Assembly: GCA_003663585.1 (NCBI GenBank)
Contig: QMTU01000004.1
Location: 1 to 17,011, forward strand
Origin: Thermoplasmata archaeon
Lineage (GTDB): Archaea > Thermoplasmatota > B47-G6
DNA length: 17,011 bases
Direction: 5' to 3'
In this document: positions 7,939-14,929 of the stretch, piece by piece
Numbering within the stretch: position 1 is the first letter of the stretch
Layout: each line of letters starts with the position of its first letter
Program-made: the position numbers and the translations under genes
The notes under the pieces: generated by a model
Databases searched by the model: none
The model's input: the letters and a program-made list of their open reading frames with translations, nothing else
Told to the model about the DNA's origin: nothing

Positions 7939-8326
7939 GAGCTTCTATCTCCTTCGATACCCAATAGGCGAATGCAATTAATAAAGCTACTCCTGAAGCT
8001 AATATAGCAACTGCCAGTATGCTTGGATTCTCTTTGACTAATGTAATGCCCAAAGCAACAATGTTGACTCCTAGAACACCTAACGTTCCTTTCGAGACTT
8101 CTTCCATGATCCTGTACTTAGCTGTATTCATGTAAGCTAAGAAGCCTAAGCTTCCTTGCAGTATCCAGAGGAAGACCATGCAGAACAGTGCTACCCAGCC
8201 GCCTTGCAAGCTTAAGACTTCTTGTATTCCGCCGATTTGCCAGAGAGCATGGGCATAGTCATGGACTAAGACGCCGACGCAAAGCCAGAAGAGCACAGTT
8301 ATCACTTTAGCAACTACTTCCCTCAA
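7922..8326 (-). CDS. Four-helix membrane protein, hypothetical
   Basis: A protein of about 134 residues with four predicted membrane helices at roughly 3-27, 43-67, 80-99 and 102-125, short loops and a charged C-terminal end (KEIEAHAAST). A His-Asp pair followed by His lies at the end of helix 1 (VHDYAHAL). I chose the TTG at 8326 because a perfect GGAGGTGA lies at the right distance; the GTG at 8335 is itself part of that site and cannot be the start. It is preceded by the phosphoesterase gene and followed by two tiny genes. A holin-like or membrane-remodelling role in virus exit, or superinfection exclusion, is possible, but no family was recognised. Confidence 0.65.
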   Translation of the reverse strand: MREVVAKVITVLFWLCVGVLVHDYAHALWQIGGIQEVLSLQGGWVALFCMVFLWILQGSLGFLAYMNTAKYRIMEEVSKGTLGVLGVNIVALGITLVKENPSILAVAILASGVALLIAFAYWVSKEIEAHAAST

Positions 8327-8331
8327 AACTT

Positions 8332-8339
8332 TCACCTCC
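8332..8339 (-). promoter_or_regulatory. Shine-Dalgarno that fixes a TTG start
   Basis: GGAGGTGA on the - strand lies between the phosphoesterase stop and the membrane-protein gene. The distance from GGAGG to the TTG at 8326 is eight bases, so TTG is the likely initiator instead of the GTG contained in the site. Confidence 0.7.
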
Positions 8340-8340
8340 T

Positions 8341-9171
8341 TTAAAACTTTAAAGTCCTGTCCGCTATGTGGACAGCAGGATAGAGGAAGTGAAACACTCT
8401 TATACGGTCTTTGCTGTCTATAAGCATTATGGCTCCGCCTAAATCAGGCTGCATCCTAGTATACCAGCGGACCGCTCCGTACCAAGGTATAAAGGCTTGC
8501 CAACAAGGAAGCTGAATAAAGTGCACGCCTCTCTTGTGTATGTGGCACCACTTGTGCCTGTGAGCTCTAATTATAACGTCTATTTTAGTAGGCAAGTAGC
8601 CCAAAGCTTCAGCTTCCTTCAGAGTCAGCATGTCTCTGCCCATAGCTGTTTCAGGGTACATGATTGCTCCAGTGCTCTTGTGTGCTACATTGGCTACTCT
8701 CTTCGACGGTGTAAGCTTAAGGTTTGCTACAGCATCAAAGTAAGTGCCGTCTAAGCGTTCAGCTATGGCTTTGTGTATTTTAATGTTCGTAGCTAAAGAT
8801 TCATGGTAAGGTGTTCCTCTCCAGACTGCAAGCTTTCTCCCTTTGCACAGAGGCTCCAGGAGTCTTACTGTAGCTTCTACCTGCTCTTCTATGTCGGTTG
8901 TCATCATGTACATTCCGTGCTCTTTGGGGTTGTAGCCTGCAGTTGCATCGCCTACCAAGAATATGCTATCAACCTTGAAGTCTATGCAAGTCTTGACGAA
9001 GTCTTTCCAGTAGTTCAAGATTTTCTTTTGTCCAGGGTTCATCATAGCTGAAATGTTGGATTTGTCGAATGGGCTTGTATAGTCTTCGGGCCATAATGCA
9101 AAGCGGCTTCCAACGTGCAAGTCAGAGATCAAAGCTACAACACGTTTGTATTCGTGGGTCAATTTTAGCAT
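8341..9171 (-). CDS. Calcineurin-like metallophosphoesterase
   Basis: The 276-residue protein has the ordered metal-binding motifs of the calcineurin-like superfamily: D17-L-H19 in SDLHVGS, G74-D75 in LVGDATAG, His123 in GTPYHES (in place of the usual GNHE), His164 in NVAHKS, and H204/H206 in RAHRHKW. These would hold a two-metal centre that hydrolyses phosphodiesters or phosphomonoesters. The family includes Mre11/SbcD nucleases and phage phosphoesterases. The protein lacks the capping domain expected of Mre11, and no SbcC/Rad50 partner is in the window. The loss of the GNHE asparagine is worth noting and may tune substrate choice. It is coupled to the upstream SANT-like gene by TAATG. A nuclease or nucleotide-phosphatase role in DNA metabolism is inferred from the operon. 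Confidence 0.8.
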   Translation of the reverse strand: MLKLTHEYKRVVALISDLHVGSRFALWPEDYTSPFDKSNISAMMNPGQKKILNYWKDFVKTCIDFKVDSIFLVGDATAGYNPKEHGMYMMTTDIEEQVEATVRLLEPLCKGRKLAVWRGTPYHESLATNIKIHKAIAERLDGTYFDAVANLKLTPSKRVANVAHKSTGAIMYPETAMGRDMLTLKEAEALGYLPTKIDVIIRAHRHKWCHIHKRGVHFIQLPCWQAFIPWYGAVRWYTRMQPDLGGAIMLIDSKDRIRVFHFLYPAVHIADRTLKF

Positions 9172-9518
9172 TAAAATTCCACCACTTTCCTTAAAGATTC
9201 CAAATAATTTTTAAAGTCTTGCTCGTTTTTAAACCTTGTTCGTCTCTTTAAGCCTAACTGTCTAGCTTTATTCTGGATAGCACGCCAAGTCCTCCTAGGG
9301 AGAAGCTCGAGGATTTCTTCTTTGTCTCCGTAAGTGTAATGCTCCTTCAAAATTTCAATTTCCTCTTGAGTCCAATAATCTTCTCGATGTAAACCTAGCT
9401 CTCGAGCTTTCTTTTCTATGGAATTCATTGAATGCCTCAGAATTTTAGCTATTTCTCTAACTGGCTTTTTGCCGTAGAGCTTTTTTAAAACCTCTATTTC
9501 TTCGGGTAGCCATTTCAC
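9171..9518 (-). CDS. DNA-binding protein with two SANT/Myb-like repeats
   Basis: About 115 residues made of two copies of a three-helix SANT/Myb (GcrA-like) domain. Repeat 1 runs from WLPEEIEVLKKLYG to ARELGL, and repeat 2 from YWTQEEIEILKEHY to ARQLGLKRR. A basic C-terminal helix follows. Both repeats keep the leading Trp, acidic first helix and the A-R-x-L-G-L end of the recognition helix. The start is uncertain: GTG at 9527, ATG at 9524 or GTG at 9518. I chose 9518 because AGGTGAT then lies at the normal distance. Whichever is used, it overlaps the 3' end of the nuclease gene by about 60 bases in another frame, an unusually long overlap. It probably binds DNA as a transcription regulator or as a specificity partner of the adjacent nuclease. 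Confidence 0.7.
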   Translation of the reverse strand: MKWLPEEIEVLKKLYGKKPVREIAKILRHSMNSIEKKARELGLHREDYWTQEEIEILKEHYTYGDKEEILELLPRRTWRAIQNKARQLGLKRRTRFKNEQDFKNYLESLRKVVEF

Positions 9519-10107
9519 TTGCATCACCTATTCTCTTAAGAAGGAAAGCCAGTATTTTAATAGCATACTTGTTGGGATCATCTTTAATTGTGATCCTTAG
9601 AGTCTCTATTCCTTTGCTTCTTAAATAGTCGTCTATGGCTTTGTCTCTTTCTGCAGTGTTGCCTATTCTGTGGAACACTCCGTCGCATTCTATTCGAGCT
9701 TTAAGCTCTTTGCTGCCTAAGAAGAAATAGAAGTCAAACTTGTAGTAGCCTTTGCCTTTCATAGAAGGATACTTGTAGTTGTGGATGTAAGTTAAGCCTA
9801 AATCTAAGCATATTTTGTCTATTAGGGTTTTCATTTCCTTCTCGAATGTGCTCCACTCACCATTCTCATAGTAGCGCTTTGCACAGCGGCTTGAGAACTC
9901 TATGAAAGCTTTCTCTCTAGGAGTAGGTTTGGGAGGCTCAACTTTGATGGACCGCAAGAAAGCTCGGTAGCCGTTCCAGTGTTTCATTATTGCTTTGAAA
10001 AGAACAGGATGCTCTTTCTTTAAGACTTTGTAGTGCGGAGCTTTCTTTCCGTACAGCTTCTTGAAGAGCTTCTTAGCCCTTGTTTTCTCTTGCTTTTCTG
10101 TAAGCAT
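9457..10107 (-). CDS. DUF559/Vsr-like PD-(D/E)XK endonuclease
   Basis: The C-terminal half is a Vsr/DUF559-type nuclease core. FDFYFFL supplies Asp125, RIECDGVFH supplies Glu140 and Asp142, and the family's R-D-x-A-I-D-D-Y-L...G-I-E-T-L-R-I-T signature follows at about 154-173. The N-terminal 55 residues (PVLFKAIMKHWNGYRAFLRSI) resemble the homing-endonuclease-associated repeat, a small DNA-binding module. A helical region lies between at 60-100. It may nick or cut DNA at specific sites, as in mismatch repair, recombination or homing. The ATG at 10107 overlaps the dCMP deaminase end by 35 bases and has a weak upstream GGGAG. The last 20 residues are basic and overlap the next gene. Homing versus repair cannot be decided here. 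Confidence 0.75.
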   Translation of the reverse strand: MLTEKQEKTRAKKLFKKLYGKKAPHYKVLKKEHPVLFKAIMKHWNGYRAFLRSIKVEPPKPTPREKAFIEFSSRCAKRYYENGEWSTFEKEMKTLIDKICLDLGLTYIHNYKYPSMKGKGYYKFDFYFFLGSKELKARIECDGVFHRIGNTAERDKAIDDYLRSKGIETLRITIKDDPNKYAIKILAFLLKRIGDASEMATRRNRGFKKALRQKAS

Positions 10108-10600
10108 TCTCGAACCACTCCCTCTCCAAGTCCACCAAATCGTTGAAAGTCCAACGCTTATAAGGCGTTACGACTTCTTTGATTCCCGCATTTATTAAGA
10201 TTCTCCTGCACCTGAAGCATGGGCCTTTGTTCAGCCATTCGTATGCTCTCTCGATTTGCTTAGGAGTTGAATCTGCTGAAGCTGCCAAGTACAGAGTGGC
10301 TCTTTTTATTTTGGCTCCTGATCTTGCAGCATTTATAACAGCATTCTCTTCAGCATGGACTGCAATGCAGTAGTCAAAGAAGCCTCTGCTTCCTAAATGC
10401 TCCTGCAAGCAATAGTTTAAGTCATCGCAGTTGAAGCTTCCTCGAGCAGAGCCGTTGTATCCTGTAGAAAGTATAACTCCATCATCGTCCACTATTATAG
10501 CGCCGAATTTCACTTTGAGGCAGGTCGAGCGCATAGCCACCATGCTTGCTATCCTCAAGTAGTACTCAGTCTTGCTTATTCTTTCTTTTCTTTCCTCCAT
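10073..10600 (-). CDS. Deoxycytidylate (dCMP) deaminase
   Basis: This enzyme converts dCMP to dUMP, feeding thymidylate synthesis. The zinc-dependent cytidine deaminase motifs are complete: His82-Ala-Glu84 in VHAEENAVI, with Glu84 as proton shuttle, and PCFRC (Cys128, Cys131) completing zinc binding. The N-terminal signature R-S-T-C-L-K-V-K-F-G-A-I-I-V followed by STGYNGSARG is that of dCMP deaminases instead of cytidine or tRNA deaminases. Its 175 residues match the usual length. Extra Cys58, Cys64 and Cys78 fit the second zinc or regulatory insert seen in phage enzymes. The ATG at 10600 follows GGAGG at good spacing and overlaps the preceding gene by 25 bases. No thymidylate synthase is in the window. 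Confidence 0.93.
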   Translation of the reverse strand: MEERKERISKTEYYLRIASMVAMRSTCLKVKFGAIIVDDDGVILSTGYNGSARGSFNCDDLNYCLQEHLGSRGFFDYCIAVHAEENAVINAARSGAKIKRATLYLAASADSTPKQIERAYEWLNKGPCFRCRRILINAGIKEVVTPYKRWTFNDLVDLEREWFENAYRKARENKG

Positions 10601-10908
10601 TTCCTCTTCCTCCTGTAGCTGAGTGGGCCTGGGAATCTGACTTTCCGGCCGCAGTAAGGGCAGCGGTAATTTTTAACTTTCTCTTTAGGAATCCACTTTG
10701 AGCATTTCGAGCAGTAAGCCATTCCTTCATACTTGCTTTCTCCACGGCTTCCTCCTCTCCCTATTCTCTTCAAGCCCAATAAAGAAGCTCGGATTCTGAC
10801 TGCATGCCAAGAGAATTTCCCTCCTAGAGCGTCAAGGATAACGTCGATGTCATAAGTAGGGTAGAGCTTTCTGAGTATTTCATCGTCTTCTTCAGTCCAC
10901 TTCGCCAC
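10576..10908 (-). CDS. SANT/Myb-like domain plus zinc ribbon protein
   Basis: A 110-residue putative DNA-binding protein. Residues 3-48 form a SANT/Myb (GcrA-like) domain: KWTEEDDEILRKLY, then WHAVRIRASLLGLKR. A Gly/Ser/Arg-rich linker follows, then a zinc ribbon with CSKC and CPYC knuckles at about 66-87, and a very basic C-terminus. The domain closely resembles the two repeats in the 9171-9518 gene. The GTG at 10908 lies inside the end of the polymerase gene and has AGGTGGAT at the right distance, so it is probably coupled to polymerase translation. It may be a replication-associated or transcriptional regulator. The exact function is not known. Confidence 0.7.
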   Translation of the reverse strand: MAKWTEEDDEILRKLYPTYDIDVILDALGGKFSWHAVRIRASLLGLKRIGRGGSRGESKYEGMAYCSKCSKWIPKEKVKNYRCPYCGRKVRFPGPLSYRRKRKWRKEKKE

Positions 10909-13510
10909 ATTTAATCCACCTGTTCAAGCTTTCTTTCTCAGGCAGTACATCTTCTTTCTTGATTCCAGCCAGTTCCATTAGAGGAGCTATCTTGTTCAGG
11001 AATCTCTCTTTGATTTTCTCCCAGTCCACCGCTTTCTCGATTTCCTCTGGGACTTCAAGGCTTTCGTCTATAGCAATCCATTTGCATTCGTATTCCCGGC
11101 TGGAATTTTTTAAAACCATCGTGAATCGCCTAGGAAAGCTGGTTAATTTCCCAGGTATTATTGGCAGCCTAATCGGCTTATCTCCAGAAGCGTAATCAGT
11201 GCCTAGATACATATTGCTGTAGTACGCTGCTTTCACATTGGCCGGAGCTCTGTTCCCGTAGCCATACTCAACTATCCTACCTTTAGCCATCTTGAAGCGC
11301 TTGCCTATCTTCTCAGGGAAGCCTACTTCAGTTATTGAATATGCCCTAGCTTCCAAGCCTCTGATTAACTCTTTAATGTACTTTAAGATTTCTTCTCTGC
11401 TCTTCTCTCTGAGAAGCATCGTGATAACTTTCCTCTGAGCTGTCTGCTCAAGGATGCTCGAATCACTCCTTATAGCTTCCAAGCCTTTCCACTCGAAGCC
11501 TTCTGCATAGCCTTCTTTTGAGTCCCAAATGTACAAGCCTGCATACCTCTTCTTAGTCAAGACTATGAATTTCTTGTAAATCCTCTGCAGATCAAGAGCA
11601 AATAAATCTCTCTTAGCGTTCCATTTCTCCTTGGCTTCCTTGTTCAATTCTGCTGAGATTTCATCTATAAGCTGTTTAAGCTGCTCAATGCTCTCCGAAG
11701 AAATAAAGAACATCGAGTCTGTGTCTCCATAAAGGACTTGGTATCCTCTGCTGTTTAACTTGCTTAGAGTCTTCTCGCTTCCTATCCTAGCCATGAAAGG
11801 TATAGCAGCGCATGACTCTCTCTTGTACAGTCTGAAAGCTGAGTAGCTTGTGACTCCGAATGCTGAATTCAAGATTTGCTTTGTCTGGAACGCTTTCCTC
11901 TTAGCTATTTTCTCTGCTTCTCTGTCCCCTGCTTTAGCAGCTCTAAGAGCAGCTTCCTCGAAGCGGTCCCTCTGCTTCCAGTAATATTCTACAAGTTTAA
12001 CCATTATCCCTTTAGGCTTGCTCTTGAATGCGTATGCTGCTCTCTCATTGTAAGCTACACAGTAGCCTTTCCTGAGCATCCTCTTGGCGAAGCCTTCAGG
12101 GTCTTTGTATTCTACTCCTGCGAAAGTCTCTGGGCTTATGTTCATCCCTCTGATTATCATTGGGTACTGCCTCTTGAAGTCTATGCAGACTACATTGTCG
12201 TAGATTCCAGGCTCAGGCTCAATGACCAGAGCTCCCTTGAAGCCTCCGCTCCCTGAGTACCTGCCTGCTGTAGGCAAAGCTATGTCGCTGCACATTCTCA
12301 AGAGAGCAGCATCGTAAATCTTGTACTTGAAGAAAGTATCCTCGAACAAGCAGCCAGCAAAAGCTCTCAAGCTTGCAAAGAAGTTTATGAGAGCATGCTT
12401 GTCTTCAAGCAGCTTTAGTATTAATACATCGAGGTAATTCCTCAAGTAAAGCACAAAGCTTGGAGGCATTTCTTTAGGCAGATACTTCTTAGCTTCTTCA
12501 GGTATTAAAGTTACATCTATACTGGCTTCATCACTCCAATACTTAGAAGTAGTGCCTTTAAGAGGTATCTTAGGTACTCCTAATTTTTCATGCTCAGCAA
12601 TGTATTCTAAACTGTACCTGGCAAGCTCTTTGTTTGTGTACAATTTGAATGCTGAGAGAACGTCGAAGAGAACTCTCCCTTTAATAGTCATTCTGGGATA
12701 CATGCTCACTTTCCTGAAAGGCTTAGGGCTGAGCAGATTAAGGTTCATTCGATGCTTAAGCATTCTGGAGAACCATTTGGGCAAGTCTGCTCGGTACAAG
12801 TTGTGGGCAGCAAGCAAGTCTGGATTCTGCTCTTCAAGGCTTTTCTGCACTTCATAGAGGAGCTCCTTTTCGCATTTGGCTTTGTAGACTTCATGGAAAT
12901 TAGAGAGAGCTGGGAAATCTCTTTCATGCCAGTACACAGTGAATATTCTGTCGTCAAAGTTGTCGTACCAAGAGAACAGGACTATAGGCTCGTCTCTCTT
13001 AGCGTCCACAGAGGCAGCTCTGGAGCTTATCCACTCTATGTCAAAGAGCCAGTATCTGAGTACAGGCTCAACATCAGCCGGGTATATATCAGCGTCTTTG
13101 ACTTCATAGCCGCTGGTTAAGTGGTGCTCTGTGAGGAACCTTATTGGCAAGCCAGAAACTTTGGCTAAGTCAGCTTCGTAAGCTCTGGCTCTGTAGACCT
13201 TCCTTAAGTAAGTCAATATCTCATCTACGTTTGAGCATTTACGCACGCTAATTTTTCTGGTAAGCCGATTAGACAAAGTCCTTTTAGTGCTGTACTCAAT
13301 CTTTTTCGCTCCAAGCTTCTTTAATGCTGCTAAATCAGCTCCTTTGAGCACCCAGTCCTCAATGTAGAAGTGCGGATCAACAGAGCAAGCATAGTAGACT
13401 TTAGCTTTAGTCTCTACATCTCTGCCTATTAATGCTACTCCAGGCCTAGCAGGTTCAAAAGCTCTCCCTTTAATAGGGTAGTATACAGCGTTTATTATTG
13501 AGACTTTCAC
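10892..13510 (-). CDS. polB: Family B DNA polymerase
   Basis: A full replicative polymerase of about 872 residues with 3'-5' exonuclease and polymerase modules. Numbering counts from the alternative GTG at 13522. Exo I is D161-I-E163; exo II has N241 and D246 (HNLYRADLP); exo III has D365. The partition segment YSGSGGFKG precedes motif A (D448 in CIDFKRQYPMII). Motif B is K548...N552-S-A-F-G. Motif C is YGDTDS (D600, D602). A KKRY motif lies at 657-660. All catalytic polymerase residues are present. At exo III the usual Tyr four residues before Asp is Arg361, with Tyr363 nearby. I prefer the GTG at 13510, which overlaps the upstream stop as GTGA with GGGG at good spacing. No primase, clamp or helicase is seen in the window. 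Confidence 0.95.
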   Translation of the reverse strand: MKVSIINAVYYPIKGRAFEPARPGVALIGRDVETKAKVYYACSVDPHFYIEDWVLKGADLAALKKLGAKKIEYSTKRTLSNRLTRKISVRKCSNVDEILTYLRKVYRARAYEADLAKVSGLPIRFLTEHHLTSGYEVKDADIYPADVEPVLRYWLFDIEWISSRAASVDAKRDEPIVLFSWYDNFDDRIFTVYWHERDFPALSNFHEVYKAKCEKELLYEVQKSLEEQNPDLLAAHNLYRADLPKWFSRMLKHRMNLNLLSPKPFRKVSMYPRMTIKGRVLFDVLSAFKLYTNKELARYSLEYIAEHEKLGVPKIPLKGTTSKYWSDEASIDVTLIPEEAKKYLPKEMPPSFVLYLRNYLDVLILKLLEDKHALINFFASLRAFAGCLFEDTFFKYKIYDAALLRMCSDIALPTAGRYSGSGGFKGALVIEPEPGIYDNVVCIDFKRQYPMIIRGMNISPETFAGVEYKDPEGFAKRMLRKGYCVAYNERAAYAFKSKPKGIMVKLVEYYWKQRDRFEEAALRAAKAGDREAEKIAKRKAFQTKQILNSAFGVTSYSAFRLYKRESCAAIPFMARIGSEKTLSKLNSRGYQVLYGDTDSMFFISSESIEQLKQLIDEISAELNKEAKEKWNAKRDLFALDLQRIYKKFIVLTKKRYAGLYIWDSKEGYAEGFEWKGLEAIRSDSSILEQTAQRKVITMLLREKSREEILKYIKELIRGLEARAYSITEVGFPEKIGKRFKMAKGRIVEYGYGNRAPANVKAAYYSNMYLGTDYASGDKPIRLPIIPGKLTSFPRRFTMVLKNSSREYECKWIAIDESLEVPEEIEKAVDWEKIKERFLNKIAPLMELAGIKKEDVLPEKESLNRWIKCGEVD

Positions 13511-14244
13511 TGGATTCCCCACTCTGATCTGAGCATGTTCTTAGCTGCTTTCTCTATTTCGTCTTGGGTTATTCCTTCGTCTAAGAGGATGTCGTTAAGC
13601 ACTGAGAATATTGTAGCGTCTAAGTCTTGATCCAACCCTGTTTTCTCCAAGTAAATCTGGAAGCCCACCAGTATCCACATAGGCAGTTTAATTTTTGAAT
13701 CGCTGGTTAAGTAGTAGTATTTAACAAATGCTTCCATAGGAGTTTGATTGCCTAGGAAGACTTTCCTTGAGAACTCTCCTAAGTCCTTCTCCTTTAAGTA
13801 AGGCTTCTCCGTCCTCAGGATCTCTTTTATCTCCTGGCTCTGCTCAGGGAAGTTCTCTATCAAGCTGCTCAGCAAAGCTTTCCGCTCATCGCTGATTTGC
13901 TTAGGCTTTCCTCTCCGGTACCACTCGTTTACTGAGCTGTAAGTGTCCTTGATTTTCTTGAACTCTTTGTCGCTTATCTCAGCTAAGCGCACAAACAAGC
14001 TGAATGTTGAGCCGCTGATTCCTAATTCTTTGATGAATTTTCTTTTGTGCTTTGATTTCCACTGCCCTTTCTTGTAGCCTGACTTCAGAATCATTTTCCC
14101 TATCTGCCTGTACCTTGTAAATGTGTCCTCAGCTATTTTAGCTAGTATCGGCTTGACGTCGTTTATGAGGTTGTCGAGCCATTCATCTGCGTACCCAAGG
14201 TACTCTACTTCCTCTTCTTTTTCTACGTTAACTGTTTCTGTCAA
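13507..14244 (-). CDS. DUF3102-like helix-turn-helix protein, hypothetical
   Basis: A 245-residue, almost wholly helical protein directly before the polymerase gene. Residues 40-95 have the pattern seen in DUF3102/ParB-like phage proteins. The helix RYRQIGKMILKSGY is followed by a W-containing turn, then a helix-turn-helix (FIKELGISGSTFSLFVRLAEI). The rest (100-245) is helical with a KYYYL segment and an acidic C-terminal region, no catalytic motif. Initiation is at TTG 14244, fixed by a perfect GGAGGTGA seven bases from the core. The stop overlaps the polymerase start as GTGA, so the two are probably made in fixed ratio. It may be an origin-binding or replication-initiation factor, or a regulator. 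The family match is tentative. Confidence 0.6.
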   Translation of the reverse strand: MTETVNVEKEEEVEYLGYADEWLDNLINDVKPILAKIAEDTFTRYRQIGKMILKSGYKKGQWKSKHKRKFIKELGISGSTFSLFVRLAEISDKEFKKIKDTYSSVNEWYRRGKPKQISDERKALLSSLIENFPEQSQEIKEILRTEKPYLKEKDLGEFSRKVFLGNQTPMEAFVKYYYLTSDSKIKLPMWILVGFQIYLEKTGLDQDLDATIFSVLNDILLDEGITQDEIEKAAKNMLRSEWGIQ

Positions 14245-14248
14245 GGTT

Positions 14249-14257
14249 TCACCTCCT
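14249..14257 (-). promoter_or_regulatory. Shine-Dalgarno that fixes a TTG start
   Basis: AGGAGGTGA on the - strand, overlapping the end of the 66-residue gene, lies at ideal distance from the TTG at 14244. It supports TTG initiation of the helix-turn-helix protein and coupling to the gene before it. Confidence 0.7.
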
Positions 14258-14449
14258 AGCGATTTCTTTCTTTAACTTTTCTTTAAGCGCATATAGCATT
14301 GCTACTAAACTTGCCATGTCGTCGTATTTTCTCCAGAGCTCACATGCTTCTGCATGAGCTGATTCTGCTAGCTCCAACGGAGTTGCTTCATCTATAGGTT
14401 TTTCTATTTTGCCTGTTCCTTTACAATATGGGCATGTAACTTCTATCAT
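14249..14449 (-). CDS. Small protein with a CxxCxGTG zinc knuckle
   Basis: A 66-residue protein beginning with a DnaJ-like half zinc finger (CPYCKGTGKIE, Cys6 and Cys9) followed by two helices, the second basic (LKEKLKKEIARR). A single knuckle cannot hold zinc alone, so it probably dimerises or uses His32 and Cys36 as further ligands. The ATG at 14449 follows GGAGG at seven bases and overlaps the preceding stop as ATGA. Its stop lies inside the ribosome binding site of the next gene. Function unknown; a DNA- or protein-binding adaptor in the replication operon is plausible. Confidence 0.7.
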   Translation of the reverse strand: MIEVTCPYCKGTGKIEKPIDEATPLELAESAHAEACELWRKYDDMASLVAMLYALKEKLKKEIARR

Positions 14450-14598
14450 TTCTTTACCTCCTTCGCTATGAATTTCAAATAAACTCTGCCTACTCTGTCC
14501 TGCTTAACTTGTATTTCCCCTTTTGGGTACACGAAAATCTGATTTGCCGGCTTGTCTAGAGTAACTACTACTCGGTTAGGCTCTGTTTTTATTTTCAT
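14446..14598 (-). CDS. Small beta-strand protein (50 residues), hypothetical
   Basis: A 50-residue frame from the ATG at 14598 to a TGA overlapping the next gene as ATGA. GAGGGAT lies at good distance upstream. The sequence alternates charged and hydrophobic residues as in beta strands (NRVVVTLDKPANQIFVYPKG, then RVGRVYLKFI) and ends basic. It may be a small single-sheet domain. The coupling and ribosome site make it credible although short. No family recognised. Confidence 0.6.
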   Translation of the reverse strand: MKIKTEPNRVVVTLDKPANQIFVYPKGEIQVKQDRVGRVYLKFIAKEVKK

Positions 14599-14638
14599 GT
14601 AATCCCTCTTATTTGCTTATGTAAAATCTAAACTTTAC

Positions 14639-14929
14639 TTAGCTAAGCTTGTTTATGCTTATTACTCCTAGATCTGATTTACCAGCAATGTAGTCACCGA
14701 ACTGCAAAGTCTCGTTGAGCTTCATGGAGAGAGGGAGAATGAGGAGCGGAGTATGCTGAGAATCCAAGACCTCAACGTTGACTTTAGTCTTCCACACTCT
14801 GAGCTTTTGATTATCCCACTCCACAGTGTAGTGCTCAAAGAGATCCATCAAGTCTGGGTAGATAACCAAGTAGCCGTGAACAATTTCTACAGGCTTGTCG
14901 GGCAAATCTTTAGCTTGAGGCTTCAACAT
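14639..14929 (-). CDS. Hypothetical 96-99 residue protein
   Basis: Not recognised. The protein has a proline- and lysine-rich start, a hydrophobic strand with acidic end (HGYLVIYPDLMDLFEHY) and a central W-containing strand pair (VEWDNQKLRVWKTKVNVEVL). A C-terminal beta region follows, so a small beta barrel or OB-like fold is conceivable. Two starts are possible: GTG at 14938, or the ATG at 14929, chosen here because it is the only ATG, although neither has a well-spaced ribosome site. It overlaps the end of the upstream gene, so re-initiation after that stop is likely. A short 40-base gap follows, the largest in this gene run. Function unknown. Confidence 0.55.
   Translation of the reverse strand: MLKPQAKDLPDKPVEIVHGYLVIYPDLMDLFEHYTVEWDNQKLRVWKTKVNVEVLDSQHTPLLILPLSMKLNETLQFGDYIAGKSDLGVISINKLS

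Noticed and set aside
9457..9527. The nuclease/SANT overlap as a frameshifted fusion
   Set aside because: The nuclease core is complete before the overlap, the SANT-like gene has its own AGGTGAT site, and no convincing slip sequence was seen.
11876..12256. A long + strand frame inside the polymerase gene, rich in Cys, Phe and Leu
   Set aside because: It is antisense to the best-conserved part of PolB, has no ribosome binding site and shows the composition expected of a complementary-strand shadow.
12745..13120. Overlapping frames on both strands within the N-terminal part of PolB
   Set aside because: They lie over exonuclease motifs of PolB in other frames, lack translation signals and are not protein-like.
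14599..14638. A/T-rich 40-base gap with a TTTACATAAG stretch, considered as a promoter
   Set aside because: The A/T-rich element is too close to the following start for a normal archaeal TATA box, and the gene run is otherwise continuous.
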